Part shown: positions 35,096 through 47,811 of the stretch, in pieces
Layout: each line of letters opens with the position of its first letter
Position numbering within the stretch: the first letter of the stretch is position 1
Assembly (NCBI GenBank): GCA_017591395.1
Contig: WEDG01004538.1
Span: 1-64,000 of the forward strand
Length of the DNA stretch: 64,000 nucleotides
Source of the DNA: Schistocephalus solidus
Taxonomy: Eukaryota > Platyhelminthes > Cestoda > Diphyllobothriidea > Diphyllobothriidae
Direction: 5' to 3'
Notes under the pieces: generated by a model
Database searches by the model: none
Told to the model about the DNA's origin: nothing
The model's input: only the letters and a program-made list of their open reading frames with translations
Position numbers and translations under genes: made by a program

Positions 35096-35257
35096 GTAAG
35101 GATGACACGTATGGCCCCCTAATTTCGACATGAGAACGGGAATAGCTCGTAATGCAGGTGTCTTCGGACTAGACTCCAGGGAAACTACGGTTAGGATTGA
35201 GGTTATGGTTAAGGTTGGAGTTAGGTTAGGTTAGGGACCATAAAAGTAATCCTTAAC
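35096..35257. mobile_element. Short TIR element with telomere-like interior
   Basis: Left end GTAAGGATGACACGTATGG, right end CCATAAAAGTAATCCTTAAC, inverted with respect to each other. The interior is degenerate GGTTAGG repeats (GGTTAAGGTTGGAGTTAGG). 162 bp, no coding capacity. Confidence 0.65.
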
Positions 35258-35261
35258 AAAT

Positions 35262-37055
35262 GCTTTAATATGCCTGACCTACAATTTATTCACTTGGTGC
35301 CGCAAATCATCTGTCCGAAATTAAAGCTGACGTATAAGGAACAACAGTTATTAGCTATAGGAGAATGTCGGATGCGACTGCAGATCGAATAATGGAGAAA
35401 TTTAAAATTATTAAACAAAGCAAGGTTACACGAAGAATTTGTATATTTATGGCTCCCAAAGTAAGTTCCTGTAAGAACTCCTAGTCCTCGGAGTAGGGAA
35501 CGTATAACTTGGGCCCAACAGGCTTAGTGAAAACTACAAGACACTTCACTGCAGTAAGGTACCGCGAGCCCTCAAGTGATTTGGTGCCTCCAAGGTTACT
35601 GACTATGGAGGTCAGGGGAAGTCCGACAAGACTTCACCCAGGCCCTTTCTTTCCCTCTGATGCACGCAAAATGAGCTAAGGTCACGAGAGAAGATGGAAA
35701 CCGCGGTCTGGCCACGAAACCCTGCTAAATAATGCCTCGCCCTAGTCCGAATCGAAAAAACTGATGGCGGTAAAGTGAAGTGGGGTGTGCCCAAAGAGCA
35801 GGTAAAGCACGTTTGACCTGATGAGCACCTTGCCCTTTTGGGTGACCAAAACGCAAGATCAGTCGCGGAGTCGTGCCAACCGGTTTTCAAAACCGTCCCC
35901 CCAACGGATTTTTCTAATGCCCGAAATCTATCCTATGTGGAGGGAAGGGGGGCAAGTTGACAAACATAAAGTATTGTGAATCAAGACCTGATGAGAAGAA
36001 GCAAGAATGAGACAGAGAACAATAACGGAGGTGGGAGGGTTGGGTACTTCTTGAATACTACTGATAAACGTGTCACTGGGGCTCCCAAATGCGCAGAACA
36101 GAGTACGCTTTTACTCGGTGCCCCCACTATTCCTCAGTCTGTTCCAAACTCCGCCTCGCCCAAATCAACACTCTTTGTTCACGCTGGCTGGGCAGATCGA
36201 GGTGGTGCGCGTGGTCGCTCGGCCAGCCATGGTCAACGGGCTGCCAAATGACAGACTACACGCGTGCATCTGTGATGACGGATCGCGTTCGGACGGAACA
36301 GCCGCAGGTATGCAGGGGAGGTTGCGTGGACGGTACGCGTACGGAAGTTGGGGCCATTATCGCGACAGGCAGACCTCAGTTCGGGTCAGCTGAATACTCC
36401 CCTCCACTGTGGTTGAGAGTACGGCTTCCATTGTGGTCTATTGACTGCTCAAAATCTCTATTCATCAGGCTTTGCCTCGGCACTGCCATCGTCATAGCTG
36501 AATCAACGGGGGGAGGGGAAGAGGAAGGGGGCACAGCTGCCTGATGTTTGGCTAGACGTACCTCGTGGCCACATACGCCGACGTCTCTGTCGAGGTAGAG
36601 CAACGTCCCTCGCCGCCGCCATATGTTGCTCCCAACATATTCCTTGCCGACGGAGACATATAATGGAAGCGTGAAGGGGGAAGGGCTGTCGGGTGACCTT
36701 TTCTTCAAAGAGGCTGGAGCTAAAGTAGTCTGAGACGCGCGATATGATACCAGCGTTGGGGTAGGTCGTGTGTGGAAGAACCCGTCTGTCACAAGAATGG
36801 GTGAATTAACTGGGGAGGGGGGAGAGGGTATGGGTGGCAGGAAGTTTTACAAACCGTCTTCAGTCTTGTAGACGGGCGGAGCACAGGGCAGACCAAACTC
36901 TGATGGTAGGTGACCGAATTCACTACTTGAAACTGTAGGCCCCTCTCTCCCATTCTGCTCTCGTCTCTTCCTCTGAAATTGCCTCCTCGCATCGCGGGTT
37001 TGATGCTTTTTCGTTCACGTTAGTGCGAGCTTTCTGTTTATAAATAATGGTTTAT
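35262..37055. other. No feature recognised
   Basis: Short overlapping open frames (36089-36544 and 36376-36792 are the longest) but no recognisable domain and no repeat identity. Confidence 0.5.
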
Positions 37056-37059
37056 TTTG

Positions 37060-37400
37060 AGCCCCAAGGTAGACGGGGATGAGCACGTTCCGTAACCTAC
37101 TCGGTGAGCACCCAGCTACTCTAATTAATATTCCCTATCGCGAACGATAGGACAACGGATATGCGGTTCATGGCAGATCTTTAGACCCAATGACCAGAGG
37201 TTCCGGGTTCGAATCTCCCGTGCACCACATTTAGGGTTGGGTATGATTGGCTGATGACGGTTAACAAGCCAGAAATGGTCATTTCGGTCCCTCGTGTGTT
37301 TGCGGGTACCACCTTACTTATACTATTAGTCGCTACGCGACTGCCTGCGAGGGTTGTATATTGAGCTCAAAGGCAGGACAAGACGAGCCCCTTCCGAATC
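37060..37400 (+). repeat. Dispersed SINE copy with intact hammerhead core
   Basis: The tRNA-like head is decayed but the B box is perfect (GGGTTCGAATC). The core at 37251-37275 keeps CTGATGA and GAAA. Stem II is GGTT/AGCC, still paired with one G-U. The distal part (CGCTACGCGACTGCCTGCGAG) is recognisable. Confidence 0.8.
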
Positions 37401-37404
37401 CTCA

Positions 37405-37810
37405 TCCGTGAACACCCATCTGCCATAAATAATGGTTTGTATAAGTTATTAAACCTATAATCTTCCGGGGAAAAATAACCGATGGCCTCAATTTTGCGAA
37501 ACGGATGGGACACCGGTTTAAGGAGTTTGGGTCCATGAATGTAATGCATGATAAATGCTTGGGATAATCATAGTAGCAGTCTTTTCCTCGTCTCATCAGA
37601 CTCACAGTGCACATTCTCTTAAATATATTTTGAGAGCTTGTAGTATGTCAGATTTTTCATTGTATGACCGAAAAGCATCACTTTGAATATCAATAATTTT
37701 TTGACGCAACACAGGGTGAACATCAGGTGTGTACTGTTCTCATATTTGGATCAGATCCTCCTGCGTGATCGTGCTGTCATATTAGGAAACAAGTACTGAG
37801 AAGAGGGACA
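37405..37810. other. No feature recognised
   Basis: Unique-looking DNA between a SINE copy and a TIR element. Confidence 0.5.
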
Positions 37811-37818
37811 GTTGTTCG

Positions 37819-38137
37819 TAAGGATGACTTATATGGTCCCATTTAGGGAGGACATAAAGACAGGAACCGCCCGCAATACGCCAAACTCTGGGGAAAATAA
37901 GGCTAGGTTCATGGTGAGGGGTAAGGTTGGCGTTAAACTAAGTTAGGGTTAAGCGTTAAGGTTAGGGTTTAGAGAGGGTTGGGGCTACGAGTAGGACTAC
38001 GGTCAAGGTTTATGCTAGGGTTAGCACACGGGAACGTTTATCCTTTCCTAGAATTATGCGCAGGGGCAACTTTATTGCTTGGATGGGGTGGTTCTATTCC
38101 CGTGTCCTCTTTAGGCGACCATACAAATCATCCTTAC
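37819..38137. mobile_element. TIR element with telomere-like interior (best copy)
   Basis: 319 bp. Left end GTAAGGATGACTTATATGG, right end CCATACAAATCATCCTTAC, inverted copies of each other. The similarity extends inwards (AGGAC..AAGACAGGAA versus TTCTATTCCCGTGTCCT). The interior runs as GGTTAGGG-like degenerate repeats (AAGTTAGGGTTAAGCGTTAA). No open frame, so MITE-like. Its transposase family is unknown. Confidence 0.7.
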
Positions 38138-38461
38138 CAAATTGTCTTTGGAAGTGCTGGCGCAGATACAGATTAAACTTAGCAAGAGCTCTAGAGGGAC
38201 CCCTTTCAGGAACTGAACTAACATTGAATTTGCACGAGCATGGATAGCAGAGTGCATGCATGACGAAGGTGAAACTTCAGCTGGCGTTGGGACACGACCT
38301 GGACACAAGTCAAAAGAGCAACAACACTTCCATGATAGTTTCTTAATCTCAAAATTAATGCAAGTAAATGTATCTACGAGCAAGTTTTGGAATTGCTCGG
38401 CACATAGAGCTATAAGGATTTTGTAATTTTGTCACGGCTGCTGCAGCTGCGGCTGCTGTTG

Positions 38462-38465
38462 CTAT

Positions 38466-38529
<64 letters not shown>

Positions 38530-38530
38530 G

Positions 38531-38601
<71 letters not shown>

Positions 38602-38681
38602 GCTTACTACTACTATTACTACTACTACTACTACTACTACTACTACATACTACTACTACTACTGCTACTACTACTACTGCT

Positions 38682-38732
<51 letters not shown>

Positions 38733-38733
38733 C
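38462..38733. repeat. (ACT)n microsatellite
   Basis: About 270 bp of ACT with GCT and ATT interruptions, preceded by a CTG-rich stretch (38438-38460). Confidence 0.95.
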
Positions 38734-39395
38734 CCAATCCCTACTACACATCGTGTATAAAGCTATCATTTTCTTCAGAAATCTAGTCTCAATCGCCGGT
38801 GAAATTTTTCAGATCGTGCTTCGACAAATTGATCCGGTTGCTATCTTCGCTGCGAGCAAGACAACGCACAGGCCATGGACACAACGCATCTCCTGTTTGG
38901 CTCAAGTGGGTCCTGGTTGCCATGTTCATTTCTGTTAATTGTGCAATCCCAGGGCTATTTACCGTACGACTGAATACATGAGAAGAGTCATCATCACAAC
39001 GCGTGGGTGACCCGGGGGGCGGGGGGGTGGGGAGGAAATGGTCAGTGGGCTTTACGGTTCCGCAAATCCCTGCGGGGTGCCGGTGGATCCTCGAGAGGGC
39101 GCGAGCCGGCTTGAACGAGACACTAGCCTTCGAGCATCTCCACGATCATGTACACTAGGCATAGGTACTTGAAATTCGATGACACTAGCAATGGGCGACA
39201 GGATTAAACTGAAGCAGTTGGGCAATCATCGAAGGGGATTTCTGAATTCATCTAACCAGCCGAGTTCATTTGGTCTGTGCCTTGGTAAACACAGAAATTT
39301 GTATGTGTGTGAGCCTGTTTATCACAAATTTTCGCTTACTTTTGTTGATTGCTTCTAAACGCAGGTTAATTATCCACCCCATTCGATAACACTAC
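38734..39395. other. No gene; G-rich motif
   Basis: Contains a G-rich patch at 39014-39032 (runs of 6, 7 and 4 Gs). Nothing else recognised. Confidence 0.5.
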
Positions 39396-39399
39396 TGGA

Positions 39400-39490
39400 G
39401 AAGGATGGCTTATATGGTCACTTAAACAGGCCAGGAAAACGGGAACCGACCGCAACGCAGGTGGCTGCGCGACATTCCGGGGGGAAAAGG
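39400..39490. mobile_element. Single end of a TIR element
   Basis: AGAAGGATGGCTTATATGGT followed by GGAAAACGGGAACCGACCGC matches the left end and subterminal part of 37819-38137. The interior and right end are missing. Confidence 0.5.
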
Positions 39491-39499
39491 GTGCAAAAT

Positions 39500-39785
39500 C
39501 ATTTTTAATGAAGCCAGTTCAGTCTTCGACTGATGATCTCTCATGCCGCCTTTCAGCCATTCAGAGGCATCCAGAGCTACGAATTACAAATTACGGTTTC
39601 GAGGGTTCATGTCATACTGAACTTGACAATCTACATAACCCCAAGCGGCCGAATCTGACTTATAAATCCTCTAGGGGCAAGCCTGAAAGGTGATTGTCTC
39701 TAACTCCGTTGCGTCCTACCAACAACATAGGAAAGCAAATGTGTGGCGAAATCGCCTCAAAAGTTCGAAATCGAGCACAACTTCA
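39500..39785. other. No feature recognised
   Basis: Nothing supported. Confidence 0.5.
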
Positions 39786-39786
39786 G

Positions 39787-39858
39787 ATCTAGGCAGAATA
39801 ACATGACCAACAAAGACGAGGGAGACTGGAATGGTCATTTCTGGTTTATTAGCTGATC
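39787..39858 (-). repeat. SINE fragment, left arm of a fold-back pair
   Basis: Complement of the hammerhead and stem III region (GGGAGACTGGAATGGTCATT). The core is truncated at the junction. Confidence 0.7.
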
Positions 39859-40018
39859 GAAACCGACAAGCCGATGAGCTCGTGGAGCAGTGGGTTAGGT
39901 TGTTGGACTTCTAGTTCGAGTTCGAGCCTCGGGTGCCGCAACACCTGCAGTTGGGTATGGCTAGCTGATGACGGCTAAGAACTCAGAAATGACCATTACA
40001 GCCTCCCTTCCCTGTTAC
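39859..40018 (+). repeat. SINE copy, right arm of a fold-back pair
   Basis: tRNA-like head with GTTGGACTTCTAG (the tRNA-Arg-like anticodon region, as at 4051). The hammerhead core at 39965-39989 keeps CTGATGA and GAAA; stem II is weakened (GGCTAAGAACTC). Confidence 0.75.
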
Positions 40019-40019
40019 G

Positions 40020-40328
40020 ATGGTCATATAATTAATCCATACGGAACGTACTGGCACAGAATCGTACTTGCGTTTGCGTAAAGACAATTCTAGCAATGTC
40101 ACATAACTAGTTCTGCCACAATATAACTGATAGGTTTCCCTGCTAGATGACAGCCGATAGATAATTGTAACGCTGCAAAAAATTATTTTTAGGGGAGGCC
40201 GATAGTTATGAAGGGAAACGCGAAACGTACTCGAAGCTAGTTATTGCACTGAAATTTCAGTTTTATTTCAAGCCATCAGTAGAAACCTACAGTCCTTTTT
40301 TCAGATATCTTCTGAAAGGGCTTTATTA
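40020..40328. other. No feature recognised
   Basis: Nothing supported. Confidence 0.5.
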
Positions 40329-40329
40329 A

Positions 40330-40430
40330 CACGACAATACAATCGTCGATTCCGACGCGGTGCAACGTGGTGCTGGGACGGTGACTTGTGCGTGTTTTAT
40401 TACTAAACGGTCACTAACAGGCGTGCCATC
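40330..40430 (-). repeat. LINE 3'-tail fragment
   Basis: Complement of the terminal tail segment (ACAATCGTCGATTCCGACG, then GGGACGGTGACTTGTGCGTG), alignable to 28262-28350. Confidence 0.55.
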
Positions 40431-40906
40431 CCATCGTGTATGCAAGGCCCGCCTCGCTTCAGGGGATACCATATTTAAAGCCGTTATACCACCTGTTAAA
40501 ACCACCGTCTCGGAGGCTCAAGTGGACCATAACGGGTGAATTAGCGCCACTTGACAGCAGTGACACGCACCAAGCGCCTGGCCCATTAACGTCCTCCGCC
40601 TGGGGACCGCAGGTGGCTAATTTGTTGACGCAGGGGGGGTACCGACGCTAGGGTTACGAGGCGGAATAAGTGGCATGGCCGAGGGCACCAGAGTCAAACC
40701 AAACACTTGAGTTTCAAGTGCGCCAGCTGTGTTAAACCGTTCCCCTTGGGGCCATGATGTCTCCGAGCTACAGTTGCGCAAGCCACGCAAGCCACAACCA
40801 CCGTACGTGGACTACTGTCAGCCGATCGCAATTTATGCTGTAGGGTGGCCCAGGCCAATTGCTACTGTCATAGGAAGTCACGAAAGTACTCATAGGAGCG
40901 ACGATG

Positions 40907-41292
<386 letters not shown>

Positions 41293-43000
41293 CGAGAGTA
41301 CAGTGTATTCCGGTTACCTGGGCCATCGCTTTATTGTGTCAGCCGTTTGAAACATTACACGTTGAAGACCGGAAACAGATCACATGTGTACTAGGAATTT
41401 ACTTCGCTTACTCAGATCACCCTTCCATTTCATTTGGCTGACTTTAGCCCGAAGTCAGACCTCAGCGAGAGAAGGCTTGCAGCCTATGGCTTGCAGTCCA
41501 GACGGTAAATGAAACGGTCCTGATGACCTTAGCTAAAGTCAAGTGGTCTGCATCAGCCGTGTTGATTTGCCGTTGAAACTAACAAGTTTAGGGTGCGAGC
41601 TCCCGAACGTAGGACACGCCCTGTGGTGCAAATCACTGAAACGGGTGGTTCGTACGGCGACAGGTACCTGACGGAGCCGTGATAGCAACAACTTTAGTCA
41701 TCATCCATTAGTATGTCTTTTCTGATTGGTTGTCCTGCGTTTTATCCTTTTATTCCCTCAGATAATTGGGACAGCCGGGTAATTGAACCAACCCGTTTCG
41801 GTTCATTGTAGCCTAATGAACCGTAAACTACCACAATAGTTTAGGGCTGACACCAGATGTTTTATGTCACATCTTATCTCGAAGCCCAGCATAATCATTA
41901 TTTACAGCATCCTGTTCACATGAAAAGTATTTGTGCTCATTTGTTGTTTTGATTGTTTTTCGGCCTATTTAGCCTGATTTCGGCGATCCTGTCTCCCTCT
42001 TAGTGGTCGGTAAACCTCTTCGATTTGTGCTTCCTTCTTTCCATGTGAGCGCTATAGGCTGAGGTCTAGAAAAAAAGGCGGAATCGTCCCTGCCATCCAC
42101 AAAGACCGTTGAGAAACAGCCTCATGCCATTATGAAGCATGTTCTGTTAAAGGGAGCCTCGTGCACCTATTAACACATTCCTCTGGGTCGGTCCGAGATG
42201 GGGATCTTCAACGTCCTCTTAGGAGCCTCATGGGCATCAGCGACTCGGAGGAATCTCAACACCTACACAAGTGGCACCGGCTTGGAGGGTCAATCAAGTG
42301 TTAAGGGGAAGGATAAACTGAGGTGATTGTGGGGGAGGGAGACGATAGCGGACTTGTTGCGCACATTAACTTGTGCGTTGCGTAACCTTTGTTAGCGTTG
42401 CTCCACGTCAGCTGCCGTTGAAGAGGCTATCCGCCGAGCGTCGGGTTTTGTGCGGAATTGGTTGACAGATGCGTCACAGGCCGGGGTGGGGTGGGGTGGG
42501 GCGAGGGGCCTGCATAACCGAACCATCACATCCCATAGAAGACTCGCTAAATTAACCTAAACACGCACACATACTTGAAAGTCCTCGTAAGTCGCGCCGC
42601 TGACAACCCGTTCAAATGGCCCATCGAAATTAGCGTCCTCTTGGATGCGATGCAAACAGGAGTCTCTAATAAGGGACCCAATCTCAGCATGGAGGGCCCG
42701 GTAACAAAACGAGTGCGGTTGCGCTCCGTCTGAACTCAAGTGTGCCGGCGTCCCTGCATGGGGGTTGTTGTGTGACAGGTTGTCTACTGTGCCTAATGGT
42801 GTTGATGAGGATTTAAGTTTGGGTGGTTTTAGCGGAAAGCATGAGTTAAGTCGGCCGGGTAGTCGTCGCCATTTAACACCCTCCAAGGGCATGTCCTAAC
42901 AACACTGTCGCCACAGGTTAAAGTTCCATGTTGGGTCTGAAACACCCAGGTACCCATTTTGAAGTCATGAGAGGCATCGTATGACAAACAGGCAATCGTT
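41293..43000. other. No gene; strong G-quadruplex motif
   Basis: Unique-looking DNA. The only marked item is at 42483-42501. Open frames (for example 42557-42892 on the - strand) show no recognisable domain. Confidence 0.5.
42483..42501 (+). other. Perfect G-quadruplex motif
   Basis: Four GGGG runs separated by single Ts. This pattern favours a very stable parallel quadruplex. Confidence 0.8.
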
Positions 43001-43010
43001 CGTTGATGAA

Positions 43011-43385
43011 ATCTCACCGACCGCTAACGGAAATCACTCGTCCTGTTCTGCCTTGAGGCTCACCCTCGAGCCCCGCCAGCAGCCACACAGCGGCTAGTCG
43101 TAGAATAGGCAGGGAGACTGGAATAGCCATTTCCAGCTTACTTGCCGTCTTCAGCCAGTCCTACACAAACTTAGGTAGTACACTACCCGAGGATCGAACT
43201 CGCGACCCGTTGCTCAGAAGCGCAACGCCCTAACCATTGAGCCACGGGCTCCTTGTCATGCTGGTTTAGATAGGGAATATTGACTGCATTCGTTGATGAA
43301 CGCTCACTGACTGCTAACGGAACTCACTCGTACCGCTCTGCCTTGAGGCTCTCTCTCGAGCCCCGCCAGCAGCCGGCAGGATATA
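43011..43385 (-). repeat. SINE tandem (one unit plus part of a second)
   Basis: Complement of the monomer. The segment TTGATGAAATCTCACCG at about 43002 recurs at about 43292 (TTGATGAACGCTCACTG), a 290-bp period, so this is a short tandem array away from the main one. The tRNA head (about 43245 downwards) has a perfect T arm (CGAG/CTCG) and an anticodon-like GTTGC/GCAAC stem. The hammerhead core is mutated (CTGAAGA ... GAAA). Confidence 0.78.
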
Positions 43386-44065
43386 AACATAAATTGGAGT
43401 GGGTTTGGGCCTTCTAGTGATAGAGAATTTGCACGGCATGTACATCATGCTGTCCTCCCAAACCCGCTTCCTTCCAGTGTCGAGAGGACTGCGGATGGGT
43501 TTGAGTGCAATGGGTAACAAGTTCACATTCACATCTACGCGTGCTCCACACGTATTGGTCCATAGAGGCTACCTAAAACGGTTTCAAGACGCGGCCTGGG
43601 ATTTCATCCAGTCCGTCAAATAGACAGACTTATACCGCAATGCGAAAAATTTTCAAGCCACGAGTGTATCGACCGCACTCTCGTTTCCCTCTCCCACTTC
43701 CCAAGCGAAGCCGCTCGGGGTTGAGATTGGGCGCAGTGGTTGGCATGAGGTGGAGTTGACGTCTAGCGTACGCCTCATGGGAGTTCGGAAATCGCCTGCG
43801 TGTTTGGTGACAGGAAGATCATAATAAAACGGAGACATTGTGCTCAGATGCTCGGTTCAACGGATTTCAAAGTTAACCTGGAACCTGGCAGCTATCCAGG
43901 CCGCGACTTTTACCGCGTGGTCATATTCTAAAATGTTGTATACTTATTATCATTATCGATCCAAGTTATAGGTTCTCTTTGAAACGGGTCTCTCCTTCAC
44001 ACATACTACGGTCAAGTGGTAATCACGTCGCCTAAGGATGAGAGTGGACACCTCTTCATAATCGG
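43386..44065. other. No feature recognised
   Basis: Nothing supported. Confidence 0.5.
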
Positions 44066-44069
44066 CAAT

Positions 44070-44345
44070 TCGACTGTCGATTCTGACGATATCCGCCGTG
44101 TGCTCCACACCAGGTTCGTTTCAGGAATGGTGACTTGCGCAGTCGCCTCTCGCCGCTCTCACCAACTAGTCAGGACAGAGTCAATAAGGCCACAGACGGG
44201 ATCGGGCGCATGCGGCTGGCTCGGTATGGGCCTACATTAAGGCGTGTCACCACACCCCCTTCCCACATGTGCGCAAATCCCCCATAACACCTGTCAAGCC
44301 CTGATCTGGCCCCCGCGCTGGCTCAGCGTACCTACCGCGTGGCCT
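44070..44345 (-). repeat. LINE 3'-tail fragment
   Basis: Complement of the tail: TTCGACTGTCGATTCTGACG, TGGTGACTTGCGCAGTCGCC, then GGCGTGTCACCACACC. It aligns with 28255-28500. It ends where the (ACT)n tract begins. Confidence 0.65.
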
Positions 44346-44355
44346 GTGGCAGGGG

Positions 44356-44575
<220 letters not shown>

Positions 44576-45630
44576 CACGACCACCACTACTACCAACTAA
44601 TTTACTTCTGACGATACTTTCTGCCTCATATTCCAAGCGGTTCCATAGCCTGTTTGAAACACAGTAGTGTTACGTCCAGCGGTAGCCTGTGACCTTTCGA
44701 CTCGCCCAACCAGTTTAAAGAACAGCTAGTTTATGAAATGAAAAAATGCTAATGCGAGAACCGATTCTTTCCGTCTGAATTTATTGTAAATGGTTCTTAT
44801 TTGATGATTTAAGTATGGCTGATGAGCTGCAGTAACTAAAAAACGTGGACTCTAATTCACTCGCGAGTGTATGTTAAGCATCTCCGCCCACAGTGTTTCC
44901 GCCATTCGCACTTGAAATTCCTCTCTTCCCCCAAGGGGTGAGCTCTCGATATTCATTTAACCCCAGACTCAGTCGGTGCGTCCATGCTCTTAATCAGTCC
45001 CACTTTGTGTGTCTGTAACTTGCTTGCTGGCCCCGAGTTCGGCACACACACACACACACGCAGATGTCCAGACTTTGACATGCGTGCCACCGATGGGTTC
45101 AGGCTGTCTGACCGACAGCACAAAAAGCATCAGATCCCTATCAGTCGAGCTTGCTCCCGATGTCGAGTCGCAGTCCACCAGGCTTGTATCATGTGCGGGT
45201 GCAGCAAATATTTACGTGTGTTTGGTCGGTCCTTCGATTGGAACACCTGCCAATTCAGACTTTCACGGTCTAGGTTTCGGAGCTTCAGCCGGGGCTTCCG
45301 GGGGATGGGGTGGGCAGGTTGGGACAAGACGGAGTGACAGGGCACAACACTTTTGAAAGAGCATCTGTCTGGACCAGTTGCCAAAATGAAAGTAATACCA
45401 CGTGGTGGCATCTGTACCACCACGGTTGAGACAGCTATCACGATCGTTTACCTGGTAGTGGCTAAGAAGCTGTGAGTGCAATGGTTTTCATACGAATGGA
45501 CAATACCAGCAACAGGTGACTGACAGGCTCGGACAGCCAACTGATGCACGGGAGAGAGAGAGAGAGAGACGGATTATGGGAACTCCATCCTCACGGCACT
45601 TTTGGTGTTGCGCTTGCATCTTGCACGACG
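44576..45630. other. No feature recognised
   Basis: Has a short (CA)n near 45045 and a (GA)n near 45551. No supported gene. Confidence 0.5.
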
Positions 45631-45639
45631 CGCTAAACT

Positions 45640-46045
45640 TCGAGCCTGAAGGCTGTAAACTGTCGGTATAACTTGGCCCTGACTGGAGGACTGAGAGTCG
45701 GGCTCAATGCTCCTTATCAATGTGACCTCTCTGTGATACTTCCAGTGACGTGATGTCTAAATCTGCTGCTTTCTATGTGCGGGAAGAGATCGTGTGTGGC
45801 ACGTGTAGACGACATGATTAATTTTACAGCCACTGCTTTCCAGCCCACCTTCATTCGCCTTCACTCGGCCTTGCCATCTGGCCAAATGGGTGTAAGAGGA
45901 AGAGGAGGAGGAGGAGGAGGAGGAGGAGGAGGAGGAGGAGGAGGAGGAGGAGGAGGAGGAGGAGGAAGAGAGAGTGTGGTAGATGTAGCAGTAGTCAGCC
46001 TCCTGCGCCCACTTTGCTGTAGGCGCAAATGGACATCGTCGTTAG
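45640..46045 (+). repeat. LINE 3'-tail fragment carrying an expanded (GGA)n
   Basis: Begins near CGCGCTAAACTTCGAGCC, then GACTGGAGGACTGAGAGTCG. It ends GTGTGGTAGATGTAGCAG and GGACATCGTCG. The small GGA patch present in the full LINE tails is here expanded to about 65 bp. Confidence 0.7.
45898..45966. repeat. (GGA)n microsatellite inside the LINE tail
   Basis: Sits exactly at the GGGGGAGGAGGAGAGAGTG position of the LINE tail. Confidence 0.9.
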
Positions 46046-46239
46046 CGAAGTTAAAAAATGCATAAAGATAATAAGGTAAAGAATGACCGTTTCTGAATTT
46101 TTCAGATAATCAATTAACCATATCTAGTCGATAGGCTTGGATGACCTGAGGTCTGTACTCTAGTTCGACGTGTCACTTTCCGTAAGCTGCTGCCGCAACT
46201 ATTCACCATTTGACTAAACGATGGCTATCGCTCACATGG

Positions 46240-46400
46240 GATGTTCAATATAGTCGTAAGCCTGAGGCTCAATGACAGACCGAACCCGCGGTGAAAACCC
46301 TCAGTTTTCTAGGTCCAGACTTTAAATAACGGCTGGCTGATGATTACACACAAATGAGAAACGGTCATCTCAGTGACCCCGCTTACCTGTCAGTAATAGC
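46240..46400 (+). repeat. Very old SINE copy (weak)
   Basis: GGCTGGCTGATGA at 46331-46343 and GAAA at 46358-46361 keep the exact 14-nt core spacing. A 5-bp hairpin GGTCA/TGACC follows. The tRNA-like head is barely readable. Confidence 0.4.
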
Positions 46401-47805
46401 TATCAACTGCATATTGTTCATCACCATATTATCGTCAGCAATGGTTCTGGATAGGGGGGTTGAGGGACAAAACGGAGAGCCTTTTCATCGTGCAATCCGG
46501 ATGGATCGCCGATCACCATCTTCCAGGTTTCATCCATCCAGGTAAGACTTCGGATGCCGAATCTGAGGCTCGGGATTGACCGCTGAGCCCTATCGCAAGT
46601 GTAAGGTCACACTCGTGCAAATAGAGGAAAGACGTGTTCGTGCGCAACCTTCTCTATAAAATGTGCAACTGTGTCTTTCCTGGATATTATAAGCTAGCTA
46701 TTCTGCGCTTGCCTGCTAGCCGACACAGCCGCGAAAACCTTGAAGGTCAACTTGGGAGGGTGAAATCCAGATGGCGTGTTTACTGGTAATGCTAGAAGGG
46801 CACTTTTCTCGAAATATTTACCGACATTTTCGTGCGTTACAGGACTTATTATATGCTCCAAAGCACTACTGTTCGTTGTGCCTTCGACTTCGCAAGATCT
46901 GCAGTCGAAATTAAGGGAAAGTAACCTGACGAACTGCCGTAGCTCTACTTTATTTGTCTCTGGACTGTTTATGGATATATAAACTAAAAAATTCTTTCCA
47001 GGGGGGCTAAATTTACAAAAGTTCGGCTGAACTCTTAAAATGTGGTTTAGGTTATAAATGAATACTTTGGTAGGGCTTCAAAATGCTGATTAGCATGCGA
47101 AATTATTCCCAACTATTTACCATACACCGAGAGGGTGGCTTTTGGTAGAGCATTGCTGCAAGCTCCAGCCAACTCATACGCACAAACAATGATTACGAAG
47201 TAGTGTGCATTTCCAAACCAACTTGCGATGTCTGCATAAATCCAAATATACTTATTGACTGAAGGATGCGCTTACATTCTCATCTTATGCAGCCATCAGT
47301 CAGTAAAGTCCGTCATCCTCAAAGGTTATAGATTCAAAAGGGAATTTTAAAAATATACCAATTTATGCGTAATTCTAAACTTAATCAGCCTTGATCTTAC
47401 GTTCAAAACTTTTTAAAACTACCTGCCACATACCTTCCACACAACCAACTCATATAAGACTTATTTGAGGCCATATAGTGCTCCTGTGATTATGAGGAAT
47501 GTAGGTACGTTGTATATTCCGAAAGCCACATTACTAAACGTGCTGATGCTAAATTCAGTACCACGAAAAATTTTCCCAAAAACACCCACTTTCAAATTTT
47601 AAAAAAGACGAACTTTCCCACAAATTGACTGCAAAAGTGGATTTTGTCTGCATTCTTTCAGTAAAGCCTTATTGAATTTAGACAGGTATCAGTGATCGAC
47701 GGAGGGCTATAAGCACTGCTCAGTAGTATTTCTTTGAACGTTATTTTCGCCGGCGGTTGTGAGGCTGTTCATCCGTAAGGCAGCATCCTTGGTTTGGGGA
47801 ATAAG
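46400..47805. other. No feature recognised
   Basis: AT-rich, stop-dense, no supported gene. Confidence 0.55.
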
Positions 47806-47811
47806 TTGAAT

